A stretch of DNA of 64,000 nt from Pseudoalteromonas phenolica (GCF_005886345.1 NZ_PNEC01000009.1:160120-224119); one strand, 5' to 3'; positions 1 to 9,612 are shown, numbered from the stretch's first letter. Program-made: numbers and translations. The notes: generated by a model from the sequence alone, not told the origin.

Positions 1-1
1 A

Positions 2-1738
2 GTGACCATAGACGGTGAAGATGCCCGAGATTTTGATGATGCAGTTTACTGTGAACGTAAGAAGTCAGGTGGCTGGCGTTTATGGGTCGCGATTGCTGAT
101 GTCTCACACTATGTACCAAAAGGCAGCCCGCTTGATAAAGAAGCCATAGAGCGTGGTAACTCAGTGTATTTCCCTGAGCAAGTGATCCCTATGCTGCCAA
201 AAGTGTTATCAAATGGCCTGTGTTCACTGAATCCGAAAGTAGACCGCCTATGTATGGTGGCAGAAATAACTGTGTCAGAAGCCGGTAATTTATCCGGTTA
301 TCGTTTTTACGAAGCGGTGATGAATTCACATGCACGATTAACTTACACCAAAGTACACAGCATTTTGCAAGGCGATGAAGTGCTACGTGAGCAATATGCA
401 GAGCAAGTGCCGCATCTCACTGATTTGCACCAAATGTATATGGCGCTTAAGTCTTCTCGCCAGCAGCGCGGGGCGATTGAGTTTGAAACGGTTGAAACGC
501 GTTTTGTGTTTAACGCACATCGTAAGATTGAATCAATCGTACCTGTTGTTCGTAACGATGCACACAAACTCATTGAAGAGTGTATGATCTTAGCGAACGT
601 CGCTGCAGCTAAACTGCTTGAAAAGCACGATGCTCCAGCGCTGTATCGTGTGCATGACGAGCCTGATCAAGAAAAATTGAGCCACTTTAGACAGTTTTTA
701 AATGACTTGGGTATTGAAAGTAATCTTGCTAACGATCCATCTCCGTTAGAGTTGACCGAAGCACTCGCACAATTGGGTGAGCGTCCAGAGCAAGAGCTTA
801 TTCAAACCATGTTGCTCCGCTCAATGAAACAAGCGGTTTATCAGCCTGATAACATCGGTCACTATGGTTTGGCGTTAAAAGCCTACGCGCATTTTACTTC
901 GCCAATCCGTCGTTATCCTGATCTGGTTGTGCACCGTGCGATCAAAGCTATTTTAGCATCTCAAGGTCAACAAACATCTGGCGAATATGCTTATGAAAAT
1001 GATGAAGCCGATCAGTTGGGTGAACAGTGTTCAATGACCGAGCGTCGTGCAGACGATGCGACTCGCGAAGTAGCCGACTGGCTGAAATGCGAGTTTATGC
1101 AAGATCATGTTGGCAGTGAGTTTAGCGGTGTCGTTTCATCTGTAACTAATTTTGGCTTATTCGTTCGTCTAGATGAGTTACAAATCGATGGCATGATCCA
1201 TGTGTCGACACTGGGTAATGAGTTCTTCCATTTTGATGGCGCGAAACATTGCCTTGTGGGTGAGCATAGTCATCAGGTTTATCGCTTAGGTGATAAGCTA
1301 CAAGTACAAGTGTCGTCAGTCAGTTTAGACGAACGCCGTATCAATCTGGTGCTTGCGGGTGAGTTAGTGCAAGACCGCTATGCGCGCCGACGAGCTAAGC
1401 CTTCAACAAGTCGCTCGACAGATAAACCGAGTCGTAAACCAAGCGTGCGAGAGCAGCTTAAAGCGGGTAAAATCCCGGGTAAATCGACTAAGTCGGGTGA
1501 GCAAGCGAGTGAAACTCGAGGCGAGAGCCGCGATGCCAAGCGCAGCTCAAGTCGTAACGAACAAGGTAAAAAGCCTAAAAAAGGCAAAAAGACGACGCCT
1601 AAAGGTAAACTAAAAAAAGCCAAGAAGGCAGCACTTGATAACCCAACGGGTGCTAAAAAGTCTAGAAAGACCAAAGCAAAGAAAACGCGCCCAGGTAAAA
1701 ATGCCCGCAAGCGTAATAAACCGAGCGCAGGAGAGTAA
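2..1738 (+). CDS. rnr: Ribonuclease R, 5'-truncated by the window edge
   Basis: This is the C-terminal 578 residues or so of RNase R, the processive 3'-5' exoribonuclease that degrades structured RNA. The frame is open to the left edge and enters directly in the RNB catalytic domain, so the cold-shock domains and the true start lie outside the window. The acidic metal-binding cluster [12 protein letters not shown] is at the visible N-terminus. The RNB motif [14 protein letters not shown] follows near residue 300. An S1 RNA-binding domain ([15 protein letters not shown]) lies near residues 380-455. The last 120 residues or so are a Lys/Arg/Ser-rich basic tail, as in other gammaproteobacterial RNase R proteins. 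It is followed after 5 bases by rlmB, the usual rnr-rlmB pairing. Confidence 0.95.
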   Translation: MTIDGEDARDFDDAVYCERKKSGGWRLWVAIADVSHYVPKGSPLDKEAIERGNSVYFPEQVIPMLPKVLSNGLCSLNPKVDRLCMVAEITVSEAGNLSGYRFYEAVMNSHARLTYTKVHSILQGDEVLREQYAEQVPHLTDLHQMYMALKSSRQQRGAIEFETVETRFVFNAHRKIESIVPVVRNDAHKLIEECMILANVAAAKLLEKHDAPALYRVHDEPDQEKLSHFRQFLNDLGIESNLANDPSPLELTEALAQLGERPEQELIQTMLLRSMKQAVYQPDNIGHYGLALKAYAHFTSPIRRYPDLVVHRAIKAILASQGQQTSGEYAYENDEADQLGEQCSMTERRADDATREVADWLKCEFMQDHVGSEFSGVVSSVTNFGLFVRLDELQIDGMIHVSTLGNEFFHFDGAKHCLVGEHSHQVYRLGDKLQVQVSSVSLDERRINLVLAGELVQDRYARRRAKPSTSRSTDKPSRKPSVREQLKAGKIPGKSTKSGEQASETRGESRDAKRSSSRNEQGKKPKKGKKTTPKGKLKKAKKAALDNPTGAKKSRKTKAKKTRPGKNARKRNKPSAGE

Positions 1739-1743
1739 AGACA

Positions 1744-2481
1744 GTGAGCAGTGAATTAATTTTTGGTTTTCATTCTATAGAAGCAATTTTAGCGAATGAA
1801 CCTGAGCGCTTTTTAGAGATCTTTGCATTAAAAGGTCGTGAAGATAAGCGTTTGAACCCTGTAATTAATGAAGCGCGTAAATTTGGCATTTCAGTGCAAT
1901 TTATGCAGCGTAAAGCGTTAGATAACAAAGCCAATGGTGAACAGCACCAAGGTATCATGGCACGCGTAAAACCCGCGCGTCAGTATAGCGAAAAAGATCT
2001 TGATGAAATCATTGCCCGTGAAGCAACACCTTTCTTTCTAGTTTTAGATGGTGTTACTGATCCTCATAATTTAGGTGCATGTTTGCGTAGCGCTGATGCG
2101 GCTGGAGTACATGGCGTGATTGTGCCAAAAGACAAGTCTGCAAAGCTTAACGGTACAGCTCGTAAAGTTGCTTGTGGCGCAGCGGAAACCGTACCGCTTA
2201 TTCAAGTAACTAACCTGGCGCGTACATTACGTGACATTAAAGAAGCCGGTGTATGGGTAGTCGGCACCGCAGGAGAAACCGATACCCATGTATTCGATGC
2301 GAATCTAACTGGTCCTATGGCCATTGTGATGGGTGCTGAAGGTGACGGCATGCGCCGCTTAACGCGTGAGCATTGCGACGTGTTAGTTAAAATCCCAATG
2401 GTTGGTACGGTATCAAGTTTGAACGTATCAGTAGCAACGGGAATTTGTTTATTTGAAGTGCTACGACAGCGCAGCCTTTAA
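1744..2481 (+). CDS. rlmB: 23S rRNA (guanosine-2251-2'-O)-methyltransferase RlmB
   Basis: This SPOUT (SpoU/TrmH) family methyltransferase modifies the ribose of G2251 in the 23S rRNA P-loop. The start is GTG, placed 5 bases after rnr. The N-terminal substrate-binding domain begins [13 protein letters not shown]. The three SpoU motifs are visible: [19 protein letters not shown] (motif 1, with the catalytic Arg), [12 protein letters not shown] (motif 2) and [18 protein letters not shown] (motif 3), which form the SAM-binding knot. The length of 245 residues matches E. coli RlmB (243). It is co-transcribed with rnr, and an intrinsic terminator follows within 20 bases. Confidence 0.96.
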   Translation: MSSELIFGFHSIEAILANEPERFLEIFALKGREDKRLNPVINEARKFGISVQFMQRKALDNKANGEQHQGIMARVKPARQYSEKDLDEIIAREATPFFLVLDGVTDPHNLGACLRSADAAGVHGVIVPKDKSAKLNGTARKVACGAAETVPLIQVTNLARTLRDIKEAGVWVVGTAGETDTHVFDANLTGPMAIVMGAEGDGMRRLTREHCDVLVKIPMVGTVSSLNVSVATGICLFEVLRQRSL

Positions 2482-2500
2482 TAAATAAGATAAAGATGTG

Positions 2501-2530
2501 AAAAAGCACGATTGGTATCGTGCTTTTTTT
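2501..2530 (+). terminator. Rho-independent terminator after rlmB
   Basis: An 11-bp perfect stem (AAAAGCACGAT / ATCGTGCTTTT) with a TGGT loop is followed by a T tract. It closes the rnr-rlmB transcription unit. Confidence 0.9.
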
Positions 2531-2538
2531 GTGTTTGC

Positions 2539-2608
2539 GCGTGGCATAAAGCCAAGCCTACAGACAGTTGTTAGTGAAGGAGTTGTAGGCGCGATTTTAT
2601 ATCGCGCA
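2539..2608. repeat. Pair of REP-like TGTAGG hairpins in inverted orientation
   Basis: Two short hairpin elements sit head to head. The minus-strand copy (2539-2562) reads TGTAGG, then GCTTGGC-TTTAT-GCCACGC. The plus-strand copy (2584-2608) reads TGTAGG, then GCGCGAT-TTTAT-ATCGCGC. Each has a TGTAGG head whose final G begins the stem, and a TTTA-containing loop. The stems differ in sequence but still pair. Similar elements occur near 9.54, 55.29, 55.39, 55.50 and 57.41 kb. The layout resembles the REP doublets known from enterobacteria and pseudomonads. It lies between convergent rlmB and yjjG. Confidence 0.7.
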
Positions 2609-2624
2609 ATGTTTAAATCTTTAC

Positions 2625-3311
2625 CTACGCAGCAATTTTATCAGCTAATAACTCTGCTAATTCATACAAGGAGCTAACCTTATAGGTTGGCTCAATCCCG
2701 TCTTTACCTTCAACACACGCGTGTTGTAACCAACAGCTATCAATGCCAAAACGATTTGCACCTAACACATCGCTTTCTAAGGTATCACCCACCATCAGCA
2801 CCTTACTTTTATCTGGATTACCCAGCTTTGATAATGCCGCGGCGAAAGGTTCAGGTGCCGGCTTTGCCTTGCCTATTTGCTCAGAAATGACCAAAGCCTC
2901 AAAGTAATCTGCAAAGCCGGTATGTGCTAAACGTTTTTGCTGCAATTTGGTAAAACCATTGGTGATGATCCCAAGTTTCACTTTGCCATGCAGTGATTCA
3001 AGCAGGGCTTTAGCGCCTAGCAATGGCTGACAGATCTCTGCCATGGCATCCAAAAATGCGTCGTTTAAGTCTTGTGGTTTGACGTTGAGCTCTGCCGCTA
3101 ACTTTGTGAAGCGAGTGACTTGCAACGTTTCAGCATTAATCTCACCATTTTGATACTGCACCCAAAGAGCTGCGTTATCGTCTTTATATCCTTGATAATC
3201 TTGCTCACTGAATTCAACACCATAGTTTAATAACATGGTTTTCAAACCTAGATAGGCGTTGAAGCTAAATAGGGTTTCGTCGGCATCAAATAAAATATGT
3301 GTGTACTGCAT
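2625..3311 (-). CDS. yjjG: YjjG-like HAD-family nucleotidase
   Basis: This is a haloacid-dehalogenase-superfamily phosphatase of the YjjG type, which dephosphorylates (non-canonical) pyrimidine nucleoside monophosphates. All HAD motifs are present: nucleophile motif I FDADETLF at the N-terminus, motif II ITNG, the motif III Lys in KAKPAPEPF and the acidic motif IV GDTLESDVLGA. The chosen ATG gives MQYTHILFDADE and a protein of 228 residues, close to E. coli YjjG (225). A longer frame exists upstream, but it would overlap yjjX and add an unrelated leader. It starts 7 bases after the yjjX stop, so the two nucleotide-cleansing enzymes are probably translated from one message. Confidence 0.88.
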   Translation of the reverse strand: MQYTHILFDADETLFSFNAYLGLKTMLLNYGVEFSEQDYQGYKDDNAALWVQYQNGEINAETLQVTRFTKLAAELNVKPQDLNDAFLDAMAEICQPLLGAKALLESLHGKVKLGIITNGFTKLQQKRLAHTGFADYFEALVISEQIGKAKPAPEPFAAALSKLGNPDKSKVLMVGDTLESDVLGANRFGIDSCWLQHACVEGKDGIEPTYKVSSLYELAELLADKIAA

Positions 3312-3318
3312 CGTGCTA

Positions 3319-3855
3319 TCACTTATCGTATAGTTCAGGGTGATTAAATGGCGCCATCGCAAGTAATAAAGCCTGCGTATAGCTACTTTCACGGGTTGCT
3401 AGATGATTGGTTAGTAAACCAATTGCACCGCATTTTTGTTTGATATTTTCGGTATTGAATAAATCATCCATCACATGGCCCAACTCCTCACCCGCCAGCA
3501 ATTTATCATAAACCGATTGTGGTAGCGGCAAGTTGCAACTACGACCAATGCTGGTTTGTTTACCATCTGAAATAACCACAAAAGCAAAGGTGGCAGGGCC
3601 GTAACTAAACTGATTTGCACCGCCTTCCATTGCACAGTAAAAGTCTGCTTGATAATGTTTTATAAGATGTTTAACGCGGTTTTCAGCACCGATGCGAGTA
3701 TCGTCTTCTCCTAAAGGCTGATCAGGCACGCCACTTGGGGCATGCATACCTTGGCAATCAAGCGTGTGCTCAGGGAAGTACTGAGTGAAAATTTCTTTGG
3801 CAGCGGCCACTTTGACCGGATTTTGTGAGCCAACAAGTATTTTTAAAGAAGGCAT
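3319..3855 (-). CDS. yjjX: Inosine/xanthosine triphosphatase YjjX
   Basis: This belongs to the YjjX/NTPase family that hydrolyses ITP and XTP (non-canonical purine nucleotides) to the monophosphates and so protects nucleic acids from deaminated bases. The N-terminal phosphate-binding segment LVGSQNPVKVAAAKEIF and the segment DTRIGAENRVKHL are characteristic. The length of 178 residues fits the family (about 170). A Shine-Dalgarno-like AAGGAG lies just before the ATG (gcacaggataatgcc region on the coding strand). It is the first gene of a two-gene unit with the YjjG-like phosphatase. Confidence 0.9.
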   Translation of the reverse strand: MPSLKILVGSQNPVKVAAAKEIFTQYFPEHTLDCQGMHAPSGVPDQPLGEDDTRIGAENRVKHLIKHYQADFYCAMEGGANQFSYGPATFAFVVISDGKQTSIGRSCNLPLPQSVYDKLLAGEELGHVMDDLFNTENIKQKCGAIGLLTNHLATRESSYTQALLLAMAPFNHPELYDK

Positions 3856-3956
3856 TATCCTGTGCTCCTTTTATCAGTTGAGCAACTAGTCTAATGTTTT
3901 ATGAGCGACTTAACTACGTTTTAAATGTTAGAAATAATAAATAGTTAAACTGATCC

Positions 3957-4856
3957 CTAGATAGGTAAATCAACCGGTGCCATATTCTCCAGTGCCCGTT
4001 TTTTTACCAGCAGATCTTTTATCAGCGGGGTTAATACAAGCTCCATCGCGAGACCCATCTTTCCTCCTGGAACAACCAAAGTATTGACTCGAGACATAAA
4101 ACTGCCATCAATCATTTGCAAGTAATAAGGAAAGTCTACGTTGTCGATGCCACGAAAGCGGATAACCACAAAGCTTTCATCGAGAGAAGGAATATCTTTC
4201 GCGCTAAATGGGTTTGAAGTATCAACGGTTGGTACGCGCTGAAAATTAATGTGTGTTCGAGAAAACTGTGGCGTAATATGGGTAATGTAATCATCCATAC
4301 TTCGAACAATAGAGGTCATCACAGCTTCACGAGAATGGCCGCGCTCATTGGTATCGCGGATCATTTTTTGGATCCACTCAAGGTTAACAATAGGCACCAT
4401 GCCGATCAGTAAATCAACATGCTTAGCAACGTCATGTTCATCAGTTACCACACCACCATGTAAGCCTTCGTAAAACAACATGTCAGAGTTAGGCTCTAAA
4501 TCTTGATAGGGGGTGAAGGTGCCGGGGAGTTGGTTATAAGGCACGGCTTCATCAAAGGTGTGTAAATAGCGTCTTAGTTTACCCGTGCCATGCTCACCAT
4601 ATTCAGCAAATAAGGTTTCAAGACCTGCAAAGTCATTGGCCTCTTGACCAAAGTAACTGATGTGTTTGCCTTCTTGTAAGGCTTCTCGCTTTAGCTTATC
4701 CATTTCTGGGCGAGTGAAGCGATGAAAGCTATCACCCTCTACAAAAGCGGCATTCGCCTCAAGGCTGCGGAAAATATGTTTAATCGCATTGGTGGTAGTG
4801 GTAGTGCCGGCACCTGAGCTACCTGTTATCGCAATGATCGGGTGTTTTTGAGACAT
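3957..4856 (-). CDS. prkB: Phosphoribulokinase/uridine-kinase family protein (PrkB-like)
   Basis: This P-loop kinase is related to E. coli PrkB (YhfN-type putative phosphoribulokinase). The N-terminus holds the nucleotide-binding loop ITGSSGAGTTTTT, in which the usual Lys-Thr is replaced by Thr residues as in this subfamily. It is followed by EGDSFHRFTRPEMD, which carries the sugar-phosphate-binding acidic and basic residues. The length of 299 residues is close to E. coli PrkB (289). No RuBisCO or other Calvin-cycle gene is in the window, so a carbon-fixation role is not implied and the physiological substrate is unknown. It stands alone, with about 100 bases to yjjX downstream and 220 bases to the divergent gene upstream. 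Confidence 0.85.
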   Translation of the reverse strand: MSQKHPIIAITGSSGAGTTTTTNAIKHIFRSLEANAAFVEGDSFHRFTRPEMDKLKREALQEGKHISYFGQEANDFAGLETLFAEYGEHGTGKLRRYLHTFDEAVPYNQLPGTFTPYQDLEPNSDMLFYEGLHGGVVTDEHDVAKHVDLLIGMVPIVNLEWIQKMIRDTNERGHSREAVMTSIVRSMDDYITHITPQFSRTHINFQRVPTVDTSNPFSAKDIPSLDESFVVIRFRGIDNVDFPYYLQMIDGSFMSRVNTLVVPGGKMGLAMELVLTPLIKDLLVKKRALENMAPVDLPI

Positions 4857-5080
4857 ATTAACCTGCTGATATAGTTTTTTATGAGCGCAAATAGGTGATT
4901 TACTTGTTTGATGTTACCTGAAGGTTAAGAGATAGCAAGCATTTCAAATTCAGTGTTATTAGAGTGCTTTGGTTGTGTTTTGTTTTTGGTGAAATGCAAA
5001 AGCCTCGTTATGATAGAGGCATAACGCCGCTCATTTACTAAAAAGAGCAATAAAAAAGCATGACCAATTAAGGGATTTCC

Positions 5081-5947
5081 ATGTATAAAAAAATGGCTTT
5101 AGCTGTCAGTTACAGTTTAGCTTTCGCAAGTTCAGTATTTGCAAATACCTTCCCCAGTAGCCAGATTTATTTGGCGACAGAACTTGAAAATGGCATTAAG
5201 GTGAAACCAATCACGGGTGCAAAGGGTTACCACAATCAACCCTTAGTGACAGAAGACGGCATCTATTTTACGCAATCAGTCGGTGACGGTGATAAAAGCC
5301 AGATGGACTTATTCTTTTATGATTTTAATCAAGCCAGCGCTGAGAATTTAACGAACTCGCCGGTTTCTGAGTACTCACCGACGTTGTATCCCCATGAGGC
5401 GGGTTTATCTAGCATTGTTGTTGAAGCTGATGGTAAACAGAAGCTATGGTTTTATCCATTCGATAAAAGCCAAACACCAAAACGCATTTTCGACCATATT
5501 GAGCCGGTTGGTTACCACGCATGGGGTAAGACTGAAGATTTAGTGATGTTTATCCTAGGTGAGCCACATACACTGCAATACACTGATTTAACCGGTCATT
5601 TACCAAAAGTAGTTGCGGGTGATATTGGTAGAAGTTTGGCGTATAACGAAAAACGGGAGCTTTATTCATTCACATATCAAGAAGATAAAGAGCATTGGTT
5701 TGCGACTTTCTCGCCTAAAACCCAGCAAGTTAAACAACATTTTGTGATGCCACAGCAAGTGCGAGATTACACCTGGATTGATTCAGATACCGTTGCTTAT
5801 GCCATTGATAACCGCATTTATACACGCAATATTGAGCAGCCAAAGCAGGTGTCTCAGTGGCATAACTTCACTTCGTATTGTGACTCGCAAATTACGCGAT
5901 TGAGTTACAAACAAGGCAAAATGGCATTTGTTTGTCAAAAATTGTAA
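5081..5947 (+). CDS. Secreted TolB/WD40-like beta-propeller protein, function unknown
   Basis: The 288-residue protein has a Sec signal peptide (MYKKMALAVSYSLAFASSVFA, cleavage probably after FA). The mature part consists of repeated short beta motifs such as GIYFTQSVGDGDKSQMDLFFYD and KQKLWFYPFDKS, which resemble TolB/PD40 propeller blades. No catalytic motif is visible. A Shine-Dalgarno AAGGGA precedes the ATG. It is likely periplasmic or extracellular and could be a binding module. It stands 77 bases upstream of galE but has no evident functional link to it. Confidence 0.6.
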   Translation: MYKKMALAVSYSLAFASSVFANTFPSSQIYLATELENGIKVKPITGAKGYHNQPLVTEDGIYFTQSVGDGDKSQMDLFFYDFNQASAENLTNSPVSEYSPTLYPHEAGLSSIVVEADGKQKLWFYPFDKSQTPKRIFDHIEPVGYHAWGKTEDLVMFILGEPHTLQYTDLTGHLPKVVAGDIGRSLAYNEKRELYSFTYQEDKEHWFATFSPKTQQVKQHFVMPQQVRDYTWIDSDTVAYAIDNRIYTRNIEQPKQVSQWHNFTSYCDSQITRLSYKQGKMAFVCQKL

Positions 5948-6024
5948 TTCTCAAAGCAATCTTTTTTGATGTTAGTTACAATTAACCCATTATATTTAGG
6001 ACAAACAGTTTTTAGGGGCTAGTG

Positions 6025-7035
6025 ATGGCAATTTTAGTAACAGGTGGTGCGGGTTATATTGGCTCACACACGGTTTTAGAACTACTAAATCAAGGCGACG
6101 AAGTGATTGTTGTCGATAACTTAAGTAACTCTTCGTCAGAATCATTAAAGCGCGTTGCTGAATTAACTGGTAAAGAAGCTACTTTTTATCAAGGCGATAT
6201 TCTTGATAAATCATTCTTAGATTCAGTATTCGCACAACATAGTATTGAGCAAGTGATCCACTTTGCAGGTTTAAAAGCGGTCGGTGAGTCGGTTCAAAGG
6301 CCAATAGAGTACTACCAAAATAACGTACAAGGTACGCTCAGTTTACTTGATGCTATGCGTGATGCGGGTGTATTTAAGTTGGTATTTAGCTCATCGGCAA
6401 CCGTTTATGGTGACCCTGCAAGCCTACCTATTCGTGAAGACTTCCCGGTCGGTGGCACAACTAACCCATATGGTACATCTAAACTGATGGTTGAAATGGT
6501 ACTTCAAGATGTAGCCAAATCTGACCCGCGTTGGGCATTTGCAATTTTACGTTACTTCAACCCGGTCGGCGCACATAAGTCTGGTCGCATTGGTGAAGAT
6601 CCAAATGGTATTCCAAATAACTTACTACCTTACATTTCACAGGTGGCAGTAGGTAAATTGTCGCAACTAGGTGTTTTTGGTGACGACTACGATACCAAAG
6701 ACGGCACTGGCGTTCGTGACTATATCCACGTCGTTGATTTAGCCATCGGCCATTTAAAAGCGTTGAATAAAATCAACGCAGAAGCAGGCGCGCATATCTA
6801 CAACCTAGGTACAGGTAACGGCTATTCGGTATTCGAAATGGTCACCGCTTTTGAGAAAGCAGCCGACAAGCCAGTACCATACGAAGTTAAACCGCGTCGC
6901 TCTGGTGACATCGCAGCGTGTTACGCAGCGCCAGAAAAAGCACTAAACGAGCTAGGTTGGCAAGCAGAGCGTGGCATCGATGAAATGATGGAAGATACTT
7001 GGCGCTGGCAAAGCAATAATCCGAACGGGTACTAG
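6025..7035 (+). CDS. galE: UDP-glucose 4-epimerase
   Basis: GalE interconverts UDP-glucose and UDP-galactose with tightly bound NAD. The Rossmann motif [10 protein letters not shown] is at the N-terminus. The catalytic SDR residues are seen in [11 protein letters not shown] and in the YGTSK (YxxxK) motif. The extended C-terminal part binds the nucleotide sugar ([18 protein letters not shown]). The 336-residue length equals that of E. coli GalE (338). A GTG lies 3 bases upstream, but the AGGGG Shine-Dalgarno spacing favours the ATG used here. The gene probably provides UDP-galactose for the polysaccharide locus downstream in the window. A strong terminator follows. Confidence 0.95.
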   Translation: MAILVTGGAGYIGSHTVLELLNQGDEVIVVDNLSNSSSESLKRVAELTGKEATFYQGDILDKSFLDSVFAQHSIEQVIHFAGLKAVGESVQRPIEYYQNNVQGTLSLLDAMRDAGVFKLVFSSSATVYGDPASLPIREDFPVGGTTNPYGTSKLMVEMVLQDVAKSDPRWAFAILRYFNPVGAHKSGRIGEDPNGIPNNLLPYISQVAVGKLSQLGVFGDDYDTKDGTGVRDYIHVVDLAIGHLKALNKINAEAGAHIYNLGTGNGYSVFEMVTAFEKAADKPVPYEVKPRRSGDIAACYAAPEKALNELGWQAERGIDEMMEDTWRWQSNNPNGY

Positions 7036-7042
7036 CAAATAG

Positions 7043-7079
7043 CATAAAAAAGGCCACACTACAGTGGTCTTTTTTATGT
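7043..7079 (+). terminator. Rho-independent terminator after galE
   Basis: The stem AAAAAAGGCCAC / GTGGTCTTTTTT has one G-T pair and an ACTACA loop, and is followed by T-rich sequence. The A tract on the other side could make it work in both directions. Confidence 0.88.
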
Positions 7080-7190
7080 GCCTTAATGAAGCTATTATTA
7101 ATTTTTCTATTTAATTCAATGGTTTGCTTGCTTTTTGGTCAGTTGTAAATCAACATTTCTTATTAATAAAATAGGAATAAGGATTATGAA

Positions 7191-7312
7191 ATGAAAATTG
7201 ACAAGAAAAAACCGAAACAGATTAGCAACGCCTAATATTGGTATCTAATATGACATCTCATATTAATGGTGGTGTTGCTGATGGTGGTGCATTGGGCAAT
7301 TTAGATGTATGA
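7191..7312 (+). pseudogene. Possible frameshifted small peptide gene with a double-glycine motif
   Basis: An ATG with a good Shine-Dalgarno (AAGG, 8 bases upstream) starts the 14-residue peptide MKIDKKKPKQISNA, which then stops. Fifteen bases on, a second short frame reads MTSHINGGVADGGALGNLDV. The two frames differ by one register. Joining them by a single-base shift near the first stop would give a peptide of about 40 residues with a Lys-rich leader and GG motifs, the general look of a small secreted or modified peptide precursor. No processing enzyme or transporter is next to it. This may simply be chance in an intergenic region. Confidence 0.25.
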
Positions 7313-7361
7313 ACTCGCGACGGTATTTAGGACGAATATTACCTTTTAAATTCAATAAAAT

Positions 7362-7394
7362 AATCTAACGGCAATAACTTATTGTCGTTAGATT
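7362..7394. terminator. Hairpin between converging units
   Basis: A 13-bp inverted repeat (AATCTAACGGCAA / TTGTCGTTAGATT, one G-T) lies just beyond the end of the Sel1-repeat gene on the minus strand and downstream of the small peptide-like frames on the plus strand. The T tract is weak, so it may act as a terminator mainly by position. Confidence 0.5.
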
Positions 7395-7410
7395 TCGCTT
7401 TTGGTATTTC

Positions 7411-8109
7411 TTATCGAAATGCTTCAGCGACGCTAGTATTACCAACCAAACTGTTTGCATTTATTACTTTACTGTTTGACATGCCTGATGGACCCTCTCC
7501 AAATCTGAACCCACGTATATGAGTGCCAGTTGAACCAAGGGGTTGGTCATAACCAATTTCTAATTGGTAATCGAGTACCAACTTTAATCTTTCTTGTGGT
7601 GTATAGGTTACCTCTATACGCTCCATATTTGTCAGTGTGGAGCTGGACGCCTTTTCTTTACTAAGTTTAACCTTTTCATTAGCGGCTGACTCTAAATTTT
7701 TATTTGCTAATATTTTTAATAATTTCTTAGCTCGGATATAGCCGTACTCAGCTGACAAGTTCAAAAGTTCAGCAGCTTTGTTGGGGTCAACCTCAGTATG
7801 GTAGCCTTCAGCATACCAGGTAGCGGCAATAAAATAGGCGGGTGCATAGCGTTTTTTCATAGAGCGTTTTAACCAGCGCCAAGCCCTTTGTGGATCTACC
7901 TTACTTAACTCACCAGAACGGTATGATAAAGCCAGTAAAGTTTGTGAGGTTGGAGAGCCTGCTTTTGCGGTTTTCTTTAATTTTCTAGATAAAGTAGCGC
8001 ATTGTTTTTTGTTACTACATTTTAAAGCGGCAATATCTGGCGAAGACAACACTTGTAGTGGAGCAAATAGCATGCTCAATCCTATGAAGGCTAAGGGTAG
8101 CTTATCCAT
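7411..8109 (-). CDS. Secreted Sel1-like repeat protein
   Basis: The protein has 232 residues with a signal peptide (MDKLPLAFIGLSMLFAPLQVLSS). The middle (about residues 40-115) contains Sel1-like (TPR-related) alpha-helical repeats with the A-x-x-W/Y-L spacing, for example DPQRAWRWLKRSMKKRYAPA and DPNKAAELLNLSAEYGYIRA. The C-terminal 100 residues have no recognisable domain and are Ser/Lys-rich. Sel1 repeats mediate protein-protein contacts, often at the envelope. No partner is evident from the neighbours. Transcription reads toward galE and ends at a hairpin. Confidence 0.65.
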   Translation of the reverse strand: MDKLPLAFIGLSMLFAPLQVLSSPDIAALKCSNKKQCATLSRKLKKTAKAGSPTSQTLLALSYRSGELSKVDPQRAWRWLKRSMKKRYAPAYFIAATWYAEGYHTEVDPNKAAELLNLSAEYGYIRAKKLLKILANKNLESAANEKVKLSKEKASSSTLTNMERIEVTYTPQERLKLVLDYQLEIGYDQPLGSTGTHIRGFRFGEGPSGMSNSKVINANSLVGNTSVAEAFR

Positions 8110-8461
8110 CCGAACTCCTTGTTATAAAAATATACTGGATTGATGGTTATAACCTAAACGAATAATTTGGTGGTGTCTAGTGGTCAAGGTGTCAAAGTTC
8201 GGCAGTACCTGTAAGTGGTATTGAGTGGCAGAGTTAGATGAATGCCTATAAAGAAGCCGGTATAAAATTACATCATGACATTGTTATGTTTGCTTGCGTG
8301 CTTTGTAGTGGTATAATTCCGCACTAAGTCTATGCTTCCTACCTTATAACGTTTTTGACACCAAGCGTGTTCTCATAAATGAGGCGATGGGAGTTAGCTC
8401 CATGTTTAGCTGACTGGGAAACTTTCTTTGTGATGTTGTGCTCGTACACGCTTTTTACTAA
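8110..8461. other. Intergenic region between the divergent Sel1-repeat and dusA genes
   Basis: This stretch holds the putative dusA promoter and a leader of about 140 bases. A minus-strand open frame covers part of the leader and the first dusA codons, but it has no recognisable domain and overlaps a real gene, so I do not call it. I see no repeat or RNA gene here. Confidence 0.5.
8290..8317 (+). promoter_or_regulatory. Sigma-70-type promoter for dusA
   Basis: A -35-like TTGCTT and a perfect -10 TATAAT are separated by 16 bases. Transcription from here would give a leader of about 140 bases before the dusA start. Confidence 0.6.
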
Positions 8462-9454
8462 TTGGATACCTGTACTTTGACTATAAAAAAACTTGATCGC
8501 CGCTTTTCTGTTGCACCTATGCTGGATTGGACTGACCGTCATTGCAGAACTCTCCATAGAAAACTGTCTAAACATGCGGTGCTGTATACAGAAATGATCA
8601 CGACCGGTGCCATTTTATTTGGTAAAGGGGATTATTTGGCGTTTGGTGAGCATGAATTACCAGTGGCGCTGCAACTAGGGGGCTCAGATCCTGAAGCATT
8701 GGCAAAGTGTGCGAAGAAAGCCGATGAATATGGATATAGCGAGATTAACTTAAATGTAGGTTGCCCGTCTGATCGTGTGCAAAACGGTCGCTTTGGTGCG
8801 TGTTTAATGGCTGAGCCGCAGCTGGTGGCTGAGTGTGTTGCTGCGATGAAAGCGCAAACTAATGTGCCTGTGACGGTAAAAACACGTATTGGAATTGATG
8901 AGCAAGATAGCTACGAGTTTTTAACCACGCTGATTGAGGCGGTTAAAGATGTGGGTTGCGATGATTTTATCATCCATGCCCGTAAGGCTTGGTTACAGGG
9001 TTTAAGTCCAAAAGAAAACCGTGAGATCCCACCGCTTGATTATCCGCGTGTATATCAGTTGAAAAAAGATTACCCAGATTTACACATCAGTATTAATGGT
9101 GGCGTTAAAACCATTGAAGAATGTCAGCACCACTTAACGCATATTGATGGTGTTATGGTCGGTCGTGAAGCTTACAGCAACCCATTTATGTTATCGCAGG
9201 TTGATGAACTGTTATACGGTGGTGAAGCGTTTACACAAACGCGCCATGAAGTGGTTCGCAGCATGTATGATTACTTTGAAGCGCAAATGAGTGAAGGTGC
9301 AAACTTCTGGCATATTGCTCGCCATATGTTAGGTATTTTCCAAAACCAACCGGGTGCGCGAGGGTATCGACGTCACTTATCAGAGAATGGGCATAAAAAA
9401 GGTTCTGGTATTGAGGTAATGGAAAAAGCACTGACGTTTGTGCCGGAACTTTAA
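8462..9454 (+). CDS. dusA: tRNA-dihydrouridine(20/20a) synthase DusA
   Basis: This FMN-dependent TIM-barrel enzyme reduces U20/U20a of tRNA. The segments [28 protein letters not shown] and [19 protein letters not shown] are typical of DusA. The catalytic Cys lies in RFGACLM. The late ISINGGV and VMVGREAY segments bind the FMN phosphate. No ATG is available: a stop codon (TAA) lies immediately upstream of the frame, so translation must start at TTG here or at the TTG five codons later, neither with a good Shine-Dalgarno. The 5' end of dusA is a known integration site for dusA-associated integrative elements, which may be relevant to the odd start. No integrase is adjacent. Confidence 0.92.
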   Translation: MDTCTLTIKKLDRRFSVAPMLDWTDRHCRTLHRKLSKHAVLYTEMITTGAILFGKGDYLAFGEHELPVALQLGGSDPEALAKCAKKADEYGYSEINLNVGCPSDRVQNGRFGACLMAEPQLVAECVAAMKAQTNVPVTVKTRIGIDEQDSYEFLTTLIEAVKDVGCDDFIIHARKAWLQGLSPKENREIPPLDYPRVYQLKKDYPDLHISINGGVKTIEECQHHLTHIDGVMVGREAYSNPFMLSQVDELLYGGEAFTQTRHEVVRSMYDYFEAQMSEGANFWHIARHMLGIFQNQPGARGYRRHLSENGHKKGSGIEVMEKALTFVPEL

Positions 9455-9474
9455 GTTTAGATTATAAAAATACT

Positions 9475-9504
9475 AAAAAAGCCGCTTAAGTAAGCGGCTT
9501 TTTT
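9475..9504 (+). terminator. Rho-independent terminator after dusA
   Basis: A perfect GCCGCTTA / TAAGCGGC stem, flanked by A6 on the left and T6 on the right, should terminate in both directions. Confidence 0.92.
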
Positions 9505-9539
9505 GTTTTTAAATGTATGATTTTATGTCGCGTCAAAAT

Positions 9540-9563
9540 GCGCGGGGTAAACCCGCACCTACA
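9540..9563 (-). repeat. REP-like TGTAGG hairpin
   Basis: Read on the minus strand it is TGTAGG followed by a GTGCGGG-TTTA-CCCCGCGC hairpin. It has the same head and loop as the elements near 2.5, 55.3-55.5 and 57.4 kb, but a GC-rich stem of different sequence. Confidence 0.7.
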
Positions 9564-9612
9564 TATTCAAAGATTTACAGTTGTTGGATTGTCACCACAA
9601 ACGATGACCATA

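Noticed and set aside
1378..1710. Minus-strand open frame of 110 codons inside rnr
   Set aside because: It is the antisense shadow of the Lys/Arg-rich tail of RNase R, with a low-complexity Leu/Phe-rich translation.
8339..8575. Minus-strand open frame of 78 codons over the dusA leader
   Set aside because: It overlaps the dusA start, has no recognisable domain and no ribosome site.
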